A DNA stretch of 64,000 bases from positions 14,962,001 through 15,026,000 of the forward strand of contig NC_092573.1 in assembly GCF_037975245.1 (NCBI RefSeq), given 5' to 3'. This stretch comes from Apostichopus japonicus (lineage: Eukaryota; Echinodermata; Holothuroidea; Aspidochirotida; Stichopodidae). This document shows, in pieces, positions 13,201-24,200 of the stretch (position 1 is its first letter; the number at the start of each line of letters is the position of its first letter). Below the pieces are notes generated by a model that saw only the letters and a list, made by a program, of their open reading frames with translations, was not told the origin of the DNA and searched no databases. A program made the translations under genes and the position numbers.

Positions 13201-14292
13201 ATCTAACAATTTGTTGGAAATTATGGAATTTTATCATTGATATCATATGACATCATATTTTGCATTAATTCAGGGGCATTTTGTAAACATTGGTGACTTA
13301 CAGTCAGACATTAAGTCAAATTAATTCTTTTAATTGGAGCAAGATAAAAGCTCAAGATAAAAAACCTGAATATGTGTTTCATGCAGACATACCTTACAGA
13401 AAGGAGATTTTGTTTTTCAAGGACTTTTTTTGACTTGCTAAATTCAAATGGGTACCCTATATTGTTGTTTATAAATGACAGTCCTTAGTATCTGAGTCTG
13501 AATCCTTTGACAAAACAAAGTTCAAGTCCACATTTAAGCCTGTGGTATCCGTGTCCAAGTCTCAAGTTCATACACTACAGCAGCGGTACAAATTCGACAG
13601 CATCCTCGTAATATGAAATTTTGTGTTTTGGTAAAAAATATCAGTGAATTAGTAAGAAATAATCATATCCTTACCACTATTCAAATAAAAAAATAATGAA
13701 AATTCCTGAAATCAAGTTCTAATCAAAGAAAACAACAGATGCCTTCAGTGTTTACCATTAGCATAGGATGGGTTAAACTTAAATTTTAGAGTTCTACTTT
13801 TAGAGTGATGAAAATATGAGTAGTTAAAAAGAGCTGCCATGGAAATCATTACGAAATGTTCAATGTCATATGCCATTAGAATGTTAGCAAATGTGCCAAG
13901 GCTAGATTAATATTGCGTTGTGATCACTTTTGTTTTTCGATTCGTCGAACTGGTATCGATTCTGAAGCAGGCATGCATATCTTTGGTAGCACGCCTGCAC
14001 GAGATTTAAGTTGGGCCTAAGTTTGTTTGCCATTAAATGTTAGGATAGCGGCATACTGTACTGTAACCGACAGAGTTGAGGCACTCCAGCCTAACACCGT
14101 AGTACAAATCTTAGGCGTAACTGAAATGAGAACGAGCAACCTTCGAAAATTATACCACCTACGAAACAGTAAAGAACCTAATTTAATGAATCACGTAGGT
14201 AATAAAATTATATATCAGATTCGCTTTTAGCATGTTCTATGACATTTTCTTACTTGTCCTTGCAAGAACACAGCTGCACCGTGCGCTGACAT
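7252..14292 (-). CDS. SMN1: SMN, survival motor neuron protein (7 coding exons)
   Basis: Core of the SMN complex that loads Sm proteins onto snRNAs, in cytoplasm and nuclear gems. Exons on the minus strand: 14254-14292, 12755-12832, 11870-11995, 10790-10990, 9369-9605, 7946-8065, 7252-7299, all phase 0 with GT-AG introns; 282 aa predicted against 294 in human. Domains: Gemin2-binding helix SDIWDDTALIKAYDKA (19-34); Lys/Arg-rich segment (61-81); Tudor domain (82-about 135) with YIGYGN, where the aromatic cage maps to Phe92, Tyr99, Tyr117, Tyr120 and Asn122; Pro-rich region (about 168-241); YG box MAWYMSGYHTGYFQG (254-268) for self-oligomerisation; short tail ending VKTDR. The human cage Trp is Phe here. 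Start at 14292 chosen because the first exon ends GQ directly before the Gemin2 helix, as in human SMN. Confidence 0.95.
7946..8065 (-). CDS. SMN1: SMN exon 6, polyproline plus YG box
   Basis: Acceptor TTACAG ending at 8066, donor GTGAG at 7945-7941. 40 codons: a six-Pro run, then DNDQDALYAML and the YG box with the Y-x-x-G-Y-x-x-G-Y spacing used for oligomerisation. Confidence 0.95.
8600..8760. repeat. T-rich simple sequence in SMN intron 5
   Basis: Several runs of 6 to 11 T in a row between 8619 and 8749; low complexity, no other structure seen. Confidence 0.6.
9369..9605 (-). CDS. SMN1: SMN exon 5, proline-rich
   Basis: Acceptor TTTTTCAG ending at 9606, donor GTAATG at 9368-9363. 79 codons rich in Pro, Gln, Phe and His with PPPP and GPPPPRGPF runs; such segments bind profilin in vertebrate SMN. 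Confidence 0.92.
9735..9915. repeat. Short inverted-repeat element in SMN intron 4
   Basis: TTCAGACCGAGGAC at about 9748 is mirrored by GTCCTCGGTCAGAA at about 9891, with TTTGTATT-like extensions on both sides. About 180 bp in all, the size of a small MITE. No clear target duplication. Confidence 0.45.
10040..10170. repeat. AGATCTAGATATA-type simple palindromic array
   Basis: About ten near-copies of AGATCTAGATATA and TAGATCT in alternating orientation; every unit is self-complementary. In SMN intron 4. Confidence 0.65.
10790..10990 (-). CDS. SMN1: SMN exon 4, Tudor domain
   Basis: Acceptor AG at 10992-10991, donor GTACGA at 10789-10784. 67 codons beginning WKVGDRCSAVF and containing YIGYGNEEEKNL. 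The Tudor fold binds symmetric dimethylarginine tails of Sm proteins. Glu124 corresponds to human Glu134, a known SMA mutation site, and is conserved. Confidence 0.95.
11285..11640. repeat. Minisatellite, about 70-bp unit, five copies, in SMN intron 3
   Basis: Tandem copies marked by GTATGACAACCATTAAGTCT and TTGTCCATTCAGTGTCAG. Inner copies differ by a few bases; the last copies carry deletions. Confidence 0.85.
11870..11995 (-). CDS. SMN1: SMN exon 3, acidic then Lys/Arg-rich
   Basis: Acceptor ACTCAG ending at 11996, donor GTAAGG at 11869-11864. 42 codons: Glu-rich first half, then KKGKNKRKKRKSSQRKR, a likely nucleic-acid-binding and nuclear-targeting segment. Confidence 0.9.
12755..12832 (-). 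CDS. SMN1: SMN exon 2, Gemin2-binding helix
   Basis: Acceptor AG at 12834-12833 and donor GTTAGT at 12754-12749. 26 codons holding ESDIWDDTALIKAYDKAINS. Confidence 0.95.
14254..14292 (-). CDS. SMN1: SMN exon 1 (start codon)
   Basis: ATG at 14292-14290 gives MSAHGAAVFLQGQ, then donor GTAAG (minus strand, 14253-14249). The VF..GQ ending resembles the end of human exon 1. Confidence 0.8.
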
Positions 14293-15154
14293 TTTGGTTT
14301 ATAACAGCGGCGCTATTCTGAAATTGATTTGGAAGTAGAGGTTTCAACTGCATGGACAGTCTGCGGAGTATGAAATCGGAGTAAATAGGGAGAGTATCCT
14401 TCCAGTCACTCTCCAGTTTCCTCCTCCCGTTCCCCTTCCCCTCAAATTACCAGAGATTATAACTTACACAAAGAATAGCCTCAATGAAACACTGCATCGG
14501 GTACACAATAATGTAATTCCGTGATATCAAAGTAAACACCAACACTAAGCACGTTTCATTTCGTTTATGTCACTTTTCATAATACAATTCCAATTCTTAT
14601 CGACATATAGTTGGGTAAGAAACTATGGAGAATCTGAAAAAAAAGCAAAGCTTGTACAAAACAGATCAACCAAAAAAAGTAAAAATAGAGCAGAGGAAGA
14701 AACAGAGAAAGGGGAGGGAAAGGGGAAGAAGAAAAGAATACAAATCACATATACAGGGTAAACATAACCTTAAACGAAGATAAGAGTGCATGCTTGAACC
14801 AAAACTAAATCTCAAGTAAGAAAGTTTGGACGCTAGGGCTATTAGGCGGTAAATTATATAATGAAATATAAAAGTACGTCACTCACCTCAAACACTATAG
14901 TCCTTTTTGCGCTAAATCGCCGTCTCGTACGAACCCTACAGACAGGCTCCAATGAAAAATCCAAACACAAATCCTCGAAATCCTAAACCATAAAAACAAT
15001 ATAATTCGCCCGGAAGCGGGGGCAACACATATCCGATTTTATATGGAATTAAAATATGAAAAACAGTAAAGGTTTTCCGTTCAGGTGTAAATTCGTCGTA
15101 AAATATGTAATCGTTGTCGAGTCGTTGAATATCGTAATCCAAGTCGTAGTCGTA
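14293..15154. other. SMN upstream region
   Basis: Contains the SMN promoter by position. It is GC-richer just upstream of the ATG (AACAGCGGCGC near 14303) and shows no recognisable TATA box. No coding exon or repeat family seen. Confidence 0.4.
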
Positions 15155-15162
15155 GTCGTAAG

Positions 15163-15815
15163 CAGTGGCGTCGCCAAGGGGGGGGGCAGGGTGGCACGTG
15201 CCCCCCTGGAAAACCTAGTGCCCCCCGAGTGCCCCCCCCCCCATCTGAGATTTGGGTTGGTAAAAAAATATATATATATTTTGTTATATTGAACTCCCAT
15301 CATCTGAGTTTCATAAGGACAAAGAAGCACAGTAATTCGTATTTTCTTCAAATGGGCTGCGAAAAAATGAAAAAGTTTATCCTTGACCGTCGGGTATCGA
15401 AGTCGTAACCCGTGCCATCTTAATAGATAATGGGAGAAAACGAGAAGGACAAGAAAGGAGTCGGGGGTCATGCACACATTAATTCAACAAATGTAGGTTC
15501 TATTGATAGGGTTAGGCATAATATCGACAGCATGTGGTTCATATCCTCTGCAAAATTCTGCGCGTTGTTAAAATCATTACCTCAAAAATAGCAATTTCTG
15601 GAGATATCTTCAGATCGAATTTAGCATCAAATGTGGCACCATTTTGCATCTAGCCCATCCTCCGTATGCGAAAATTTTCCAAAGGGGAGGGGGCACTCCC
15701 TCACCTTAGACTCCTCCCCCAGGACGGCGATTCGTATCCACCTAAGTGCCCCCATCAAATGCTGGTTCCCCCTGTGCCCCCCCCCCCCAGACTGAAAAGT
15801 CTGGTGACGCCACTG
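15163..15815. mobile_element. hAT-like non-autonomous element, 653 bp
   Basis: Termini CAGTGGCGTCGCCA and, read inward from the right, CAGTGGCGTCACCA. Flanks GTCGTAAG (15155-15162) and GTCGTGAG (15816-15823) match at 7 of 8 bases, the 8-bp duplication of hAT elements. Both subterminal regions are G/C homopolymer-rich. No transposase reading frame. Confidence 0.82.
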
Positions 15816-16379
15816 GTCGTGAGTAGCTATATATTCTTTCGTTGTGTGAAAGATTTCGCTTATCGTTCGTCAGAATAAAACCATCCATTGTTTTATCGAA
15901 ACCAATGTCTCTTGACCTAGTATTAGTCATGACATTGATGAAGTTATTATTGAGCGTAATTAATCTTCTGAAAATGAGAGCGCACTTCCGATTTAATAAA
16001 AGTGAAGTCCTCTACAAAAGCATCAGAAATTCTGACAGATTTTCTTCTCATTTCAGTACGGGAATACTCAGTATGGAGGGATGATGATTCTCTAGTAAAA
16101 TGACTTTGAAAGTGATAATTTTCATTAAAGAACGTTTCAAAGATAAAGGGAAGAAACCACGAAAATATCAAACGACAAAAGCCTGCAGCTGTAAAGAATA
16201 TATAGGCTATTATCAAAGATAGTCAAAATTTGTAATTCATTAAACATAAATGTTGTTTCAGTCCAGCCTAGAACAGGCTATATGTCGTATTAACTTTCTT
16301 TTGCAACAAAATAGTCTCTTCAGGTGTGTGAAATGAGTATTACCCCAAAAGATATTTCAATAAGAGCCTGAGATGAGGG

Positions 16380-18680
16380 TAAACTAGCGTGAAATACAAT
16401 GACTTCAAGACCTGCTGTAGAACCTGCAACTTAAGTTTAAAGACAAATACCAATGAATTATGGAAGCTTTGCAGCAGACACTATCAACATGGGCGTTTTA
16501 CTGAGTGCTGGTTAGGCAAGAATCCAAGGAATTGTACAGTAGAAGTTTCACGTAGAAGTTTTAGTTATATATTGTCGAGAGTAAGATTTAACTTAAATTT
16601 GAATGAGTATAGGTATAAAGGATGGAAAGTAACAAACCTGGCTTTTCCAATATTAAGAGAGAGTTTATTGGCCCGAAACCAACTATAGATATGAGACATA
16701 AATCTTTGTTAAGCATCGGATTCAGAAGCAACGAGGTCACTATTATTGAATGAGATACTTGTGTCATCAGCAAAGAGACGAAACTTCAATCAGCTAGAGC
16801 AAGCCGGGAGATCGAATCAGAAACGGGAGAGGACCCAGTATGGAACCTTGTGCAGGTATACACCGTATGAGATACCAAGATCCGTTGAGGAGTATGGCCA
16901 TCTACGATAACACACTGCTTATCATAAGCAACTTAGTAGCCATTCACACCTCTTATACCATACTGGTACAGTTCCAACAATAAATAATAACATGCTCGAC
17001 TGTATCAAAAGCTATTGATAAATCTACAAAATGCCTTAACTCTTTGTAATTAAAGACAGTTTAATAATAATCGATTACGTCTATAGACCAGCCATGTATC
17101 TGGAACGAGTTTTCCGAAACCCAAATTGGTCATTACAAAGAAACGTGATTTCCAAAAATGATATAGTTCTAGAATTAACAAGCTTTTCGAGAACATTTGA
17201 CAGGCCTTGCAAACAGATATAGGTCTATAATTAGACAAATTGCATCCAGAAATCTCCAACTTTGAAAATTGGAGTGACTCCAGCAATGTTTGCTGAGTCG
17301 GGAAATACACCAGTGCTAAAAGATGTTTTAAATATATGAGTAAGTGTTTCAGCAATGACATGGGAGGTGGATTCAGAATATGGGCGGATATTATCATCAA
17401 CACCAACAGCAGAGTTATACTTCCAAGATCATCAATGACATTGATAACTTCTGAGGGATTAGTATAGCAAGAGGAATATGGAACTTTTGTTTCAAAAACT
17501 TAGAAAATCAGTTGAATTGATATTGCGGTCACGTATCTCCTCAGCCAAAGAAGGGCCAACGCTTATTAAAAAAAAATGTTAATGGCAATTCCATCACCAC
17601 CTGTCGTGCGCCCCTTATCCATAACTTTTGTAATCTGTTGACTACTCGATTTACCTTTGGTCAATTCATTAATTAATTTCCAGGTTGTTGTCTGGCTGGT
17701 TTTGCTGTTTTCTAATAAACGTATATAGTTCCTTAGCTCTTCTGATAATAACCGTAAGTTGGTTTTTACAACTATAGTATACCTCTGTCTAATTTTCATA
17801 AGTTGGATTTTTTAAACTTATTCTTATCTCGAGTTGACTTGAGTATCCCTCGAGTTAGCCAGGGAGAAGACTTTTGATGGTTTTCACTTTTAATTACTCT
17901 GTGTGTCCGTAATAAGAAATTGCCTTTTATAGATTGTTGTAAATGTATCTCTAAAATGATCATTAGCTTTGTTCGCATCACTGATAGAATTAAGAAAATT
18001 CCAGTCTAACGACCGTAACTCTAAGACTTTATTCGATACATATGCAGCTGTAAATTTTCTCTTGTAGAAGATCGAATCTTCGTTCTTGGAAATATCGGAT
18101 TCATAATCATTTGTTGTAACATAGACAGGCGGGTACGTCATCACTAAATCAGAAATTACAAAATGCACGGGTTCGAGGAACCGCTAAATCATTTATAAAA
18201 AAATATTATCAATCATATAGTTGTAAAATATTCGGTAATACGTGTAGGCTTAGTAATTAACGGGAAAATGGAATGATGAATAGAAATGTCGAGGTAAATT
18301 TGTGGTCGCGTTATCTTCTCCGTACTTCAGTAAGTTAATATTAAAGGCTCCAATTGCAAACCAAATTTTATTTGAAGAATTTTTAATGTCTGTAAGTGAT
18401 GACAAGTCGTCAATGAAGAAAAGTCCTGAGAGTAGTATAGGTGGGCGATATAAGTAACACCAATAATCGAATTTTTCTTTCTAGAAGTGGTCTCAATAAA
18501 CATGAAATAAATCTGGGTAGATGATCTTATCGTATCATCTCTTACAATGCAGTTAATATGATATTGATTAAATTTTTATTTGGAATTGTTATCATTCGTA
18601 TAAGTATGTGTTTGGTTGTAACCAAGTCTCCGTTTTTGCTAATATAGCCTATATCAAGTTTACACTACATGAGAGGATAA
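16380..18680 (-). pseudogene. Degraded CR1/Jockey-like LINE (endonuclease plus reverse transcriptase)
   Basis: Read on the minus strand, the order is that of a non-LTR retrotransposon. Near 18270-18195 an endonuclease-end motif ITKPTRITEYFTT appears, followed by IDNIF in another frame. Next comes a linker with SSPWLTRGILKS at about 17875, a KTSQTTTWKLINELTKG segment at about 17690, the RT motif NYRPISVCKACQMFSK at about 17220, and a frame-broken trace of the FADD palm motif near 16770. Several frameshifts and stops separate the pieces, so no active protein can be made. 5' and 3' ends are not precisely defined. Confidence 0.78.
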
Positions 18681-18689
18681 CTAGTGAAT

Positions 18690-21100
18690 ATAATCCGGAA
18701 TGTCCTAAGTGGTACCAACATACATATGAAACGGAGGTTAATGGATAACCAAATGCACCAATATATTTATATATATTGAATATAGCCCGTTGCACTACAC
18801 ATATGCTACATTGCAAATGTTTATGGTACCGCGGGCTAGACTGATTACAGATTCACTTACCAAAAAAGTAATGCTCAGAAAATTTTCATTTTTTTTTTCT
18901 TCTAGGCCTCATGCACATAAGAACAATGGGACCCATATGTAACCCATTAAAAGTACATAAACATTTTGACGTCACAGCAGCTTGCCTTGGAAAACAAAAG
19001 AAGGAAAGAGGACAAAGAAATACAAACCTGGAACCCTTGACACTTGTCAAATAGTGATGATTAATTGCATGGCCTTGATAGTACTTGCTTATAACTATTC
19101 CAGAGGCTCGCCACGTCTTCGTTCAAAATGGTTATACGTGTAAGAAGCATAATATCGCAATTTGTGAAAGTCCTTGGTATACAGTGTCGAATCTCTCGCA
19201 ATTTGACCTGTACAGGACAAAGAATAACAATGACAACTTCAAGGTTTAATTGTGTGAAGTTTATCTATTGTTTTGATGTTTTGTGTAATCCTTTGTGTAA
19301 TTTCTGATATGAAAGTCAGGGTTATTTTACAAGACTGTATTACCCTGAAACGGGTGTGGCAGCTGTTGCATGATGAAAACCAGACGTGTAGTTTGAATTA
19401 ATTTCAGTCTTTTATATCACAAATTTAATGTGTATATATTGACGCTGGGGTTCGGTTGATTACCTTATGTAGGACTAACTCATTCCAGTTGGGGTTTAGG
19501 ATATAAGCAAGCCTATATAGAACCACTAGGCTATCATGCTTGAAAATATGCGAACTTACATGTGGGCAAAGGCGGCGATCTTTTCATATGTGTGGATAGC
19601 AAAGGTAATGATTCATTAGATGAAGACTGCATAATACAATAAGAGTACATCTGACGAAGAGGAGAACGTGTAGGGTAGGGAGGGGTGGGACTCACGGGGT
19701 GGGACCACGCGATGGGAGCACAGGGTGGCATGTCTGCAGATAAAGTTGTTGCAATAATCACTTCATTTCGAAGGAGAACTTGAGAAAGATGGCGACAGTG
19801 ACAGTCAATCTTTATCATATTATAGCTGGGGGATGGTCACCATGCAATACCTCGATCCACATACGGTAGGCCTGCGTGAAAACCTATAAAACACATGTTT
19901 CTCTCTACAGAAAACCTTAAAAGTCTTGAAAGGCATTCCATTTACATTCCATATTCAATTACATCAATGCGCAAATTAATATGTTGTTAAATTGATGAGA
20001 TGATGTTACCATGGCGATGATTATTCATTATTTACAACTGTAAGACTGGAGATGATTTCTTTCGATTTATTGTTAGTTATATGTTTTCCCTTTCTTCCAT
20101 ATAGCTTATTTTTCCGTTCTCGTTGGCTCTCGTCCCTTTTCTCCAAATTTGGAAACCCGTCACCCAAATACTCGCATATAAGAGAAGTTCCTATAGCTGA
20201 ATTAGAAAGGTCAGATGCATGAAGCAACGGAGAGTCCTATAACGAAATTTAAAGATGGGTTATTGTCACCATAAAACAATAGGTACCATACAACAATAAG
20301 TAGCCATGTGAATCCCCCTATGTTACCCCAGAATAGTCGTGGGTACGCTGGTATGAGTCCTTACATTCGCACGCATATACATACCCCCTAACCTTGACTG
20401 CAATGGCACCGGTATACATATTGACCTTTACACCAAGCCAGAATTACCACGGTGACAATGATTCAGTTCCTCTTCCCCACCCCCTTCCCAACCACCCTCA
20501 TCACCGTGCACGCCCCAGCATTGAAAATACAAATAACGAAATGAATAGAACCGTGAAGAATACACACAACACTGGATAGTTTTTACTAATTTAAAATATT
20601 GTGAAAAAAATGTAAAAGTATCAATATCTTGTACTATCCTTTAAAATATTTCTAATGTTCCATTTAGACTTTGAATGGAATGAAACGTTTATAATATTTA
20701 TTCCCAAATATTTCAATATCTATTTTATACAACTTAATTTTTATGTACAGAAACTCAGCCACCGTCGTCAAGTATAAATTCCCATGATTACCACAAATCA
20801 CTGCTAATATACTTGTAGCATTAAAAGGTTGCGAACAATTCAGCAGGCTATCATTGTGAAGTATGACTGTAACAGCAAAGCGATTAATCTTTCTACTACG
20901 TTATTCCTGTATCGATCCGTACATTTCTTCTAAGAGGACATAAAAACATATCTTAGTTTATAGTATTCAGGTATTTGTACATGAACAATTAAATCCCTCC
21001 AAACAGCTAAGCATAAAAAAAAGCTTTATTTTGGGCGATATCCTAGTTTAAGAGTCGTGTACTCCTCTTAAAAGCAGCAAAACACGGGAAGAAGCCTAGC
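18690..21100. other. Intergenic region upstream of the SLC16-like gene
   Basis: AT-rich, no coding exon with paired splice signals and no repeat family that I can name. It probably holds the promoter and any untranslated first exon of the downstream transporter. Confidence 0.4.
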
Positions 21101-21278
21101 ATGGCAAGATGCGATAAGTGGTTAACCTTTACTTCGTGTTTACTACACCAGTTTTTCGTGAGTGGTACTCTAAAGGCAAATGGAATCTTCGTGGCAAGCA
21201 TCGTCCAACATTTTAGGACTAATCATACAATAGTAGCATGGGCGTTTGGTTTGCAGAGCGGTCTTATTTACTTGATGT
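21101..21278 (+). CDS. SLC16-like exon 1
   Basis: ATG 21101; ends GLIYLM plus one base before donor GTAAGT at 21279. Codes TM1 and TM2. Confidence 0.82.
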
Positions 21279-24200
21279 GTAAGTGGTTATGTCTTTATAT
21301 TTTAATTAAATGCATTACTATGTATATGATTGTTTGGTCTTTATGACTGGTCTTATACTTGTTAGGTTTTCGCTTTAAACGTCGTAAATTGCTACATATC
21401 TTCACGTATTTATGTTTATCTATGTATATATCTATTATACGGCCGTATCGGGTCGAGTTTTGATATTATAGTAAGCCCCAAGTCGTGAGTCCAGGTATAA
21501 CCCATGGACAAGTATATACAGGAATCCTAGTTAATGTCCTATAGTCTGGAAGACAAACAGTTATGCGTATTGTTTTGAACCAGATATGGTGTTTTTTCCT
21601 TATATGTCACGTGTATCGTAACGGAAACCCAAATAAACGTAAACTATTGTGTTTCATTACAGACTGACTACAAAAATCTGGATATTTGATTAATGTACCA
21701 ACAAAATGTTAATTTATTTATGGCTTAGGCCCACGTGCCTTTCAGGCTGAGAACAAAATAATACAAAATATGAGTGTTGCAAAAATACATTACATATTAT
21801 TAGATGTATGCACCATTGGGCGCGCTTGATTCAAATGTCCGCCACCGATTCTAACCTGTTGCATATTCTTAATTTCTCAGTTATAGTTACTATTTTCATT
21901 TTACATATTTCTTGCATATCCTAAGCTCCAGTCACACGACTTTTACTCCGACGGTTTTCACATCGTAAGTTGAGTATATTTGGTGGTCTGTTCGCTGGTC
22001 TTGGTTACATTTATTGCGGTCTCTTTGCCTCAGAGGTTTGGCAGATGTTCATCAGTGTCGCTATTTCAGGTAAAACTACGGAAGCGTAGAAGGGACATGG
22101 TGATGAAAGAGAAACAAACTCGTCAAAATGACAAAATTCAGAAAAATGACGTTTTGCCGACTTTAACAACTCGTCAAAACGACTAAATTATTATCATATT
22201 TGCCGAGATGCAACAAGTCAAAATGACAAAATTCTGAAAATTGACGTTCTGCCGAGATACAACAAGACGTCAAAATGACAAAATTTTGAAAATTGACGTT
22301 TTGCCGAGATACAACAAGTCGTCAAAATGACAAAAATCTGAATTTTGACGTTTTGCCGAAATACAACAAGTCATCAAAATGACAAAATCTGAAAATTGAC
22401 GTTTTGCCGAGATACAACAAGACGTCAAAATGACAAAATTTTGAAAATTGACGTTTTGCCGAGATACAACAAGACGTCAAAATGACAAAATTTTGAAAAT
22501 TGACGTTTTGCCGAGATACAACAAGTCGTCAAAATGACAAAAATTTGAATTTTGACGTTTTGCCGAAATACAACAAGTCATCAAAATGACAAAAATCTGA
22601 AAATTGACGTTTTGCCGAGTTTAACAACTCGTCAAAACGACTAAATTATTAAATTTGCCGAGATGCAACAAGTCGTCAAAATGACAAAATTCTGAAAATT
22701 GACGTTCTGCCGAGATACAACAAGTCGTCAAAATGACATAATTCAGAAAAATGACGTTTTGCCGAGTTTAACAACTCTTCAAAACGACTAAATTATTATC
22801 ATATTTGCCGAGATGCAACAAGTCGTCAAAATGACAAAATTCTGAAAATTGACGTTTTGCCGAGATACAACAAGACGTCAAAATGACAAAATTTTGAAAA
22901 TTGACGTTTTGCCGAGATACAACAAGTCGTCAAAATGACAAAAATCTGCATTTTGACGTTTTGCCGAAATACAACAAGTCATCAAACTGACAAAAATCTG
23001 AAAATTGACGTTTTGCCGAGTTTAACAACTCGTCAAAACGACTAAATTATTAAATTTGCCGAGATGCAACAAGTCGTCAAAATGACAAAATTCTGAAAAT
23101 TGACGTTATGCCGAGATACAACAGGTCGTCAAAATGACAAAATTCTGAAAATTGACGTTTTGCCGAGATACAACAAGTCGTCAAAATGATAAAATTCTGA
23201 AAATTGACGTTTTGCCGAGATACAACAAGACGTCAAAATGACAAAATTTTGACGACTTGTTGTACCTCAGCAAAACGTCAATTATCAGATTTTTGTTATT
23301 TTGATGAGTTATTGTATCTCGGCAAAACGTCAATTTTCAGATTTTTGTTATTTTGATGAGTTATTGTATCTCGGCAAAACGTCAATTTTCAGATTTTTGT
23401 CATTTTGACGACTTGTTGTATCTCGACAAATTTAATAATTTATAGTCGTTTTGACGAGTTGTTAAACTCGGCAAAACTTCATTTTTCTGAATTTTGTCAT
23501 TTTGACGAGTTTGTTTCTCTTTCATCACCATGTCCCTTCTACGCTTCCGTATAAAACAATTGTAAATTATTCCATGAAGACGAGATAGAGAAACAGTAGT
23601 ATATAGTAATTAATACTTCTGTGGTAAAATAGAACTGCCATAGAATACGGCATAATGCATGTGGTATAGCATGTACAGAATCGTTGAATCAATGTTTACA
23701 ACGAGAAACACATGTAACAGTGGCGTACGAAAGGGGGTGACCATAGGCACCCGCCCTATCATATCCATCGTCAGTCGGGGGTAGAAGGTCCAGAGGGAGG
23801 GGGATATATGTTTTACATTAATATTAAATCGGAAACGAATTAGACCACTCCATCGGGCCCAGACAGTTTTCTTTCCCTTACCTAGATCAGTCGGAGGGAT
23901 TTAGACGCCCCTCCCCTACTGTTCCTGTAGTGAATCCGTATAGGCGTACGCATGCTGTTATATTAGTACTGTAAGTCTATACAGTGGGAAACCTGTTTGT
24001 ATTCCAAATTTTTGAATGTCGAAATATGTGATTGTCTTTTCCAGTAACGAGCTTAAAATGGCCGCTCCCTAATTAAAAAATGCAGGTAATTGTTATGGCC
24101 GCGCGGATGCAGCTTTATATAAGAAGAGAATTATTCAATCCAAATTCTTAAGTTTTCCAATCATGTTAATAATTATGACATATATGTTTAGTGTAAAAAA

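Noticed and set aside
14936-15142. Minus-strand 68-codon frame near the SMN promoter
   Set aside because: Short, unrecognised, no splice signals; best taken as chance.
23718-23957. Possible hAT-like element starting CAGTGGCGTACGAAAGG
   Set aside because: The right side (GGCGTACGCATGCTG) only partly matches, and the 8 bases on either side do not agree, so the boundaries cannot be supported.
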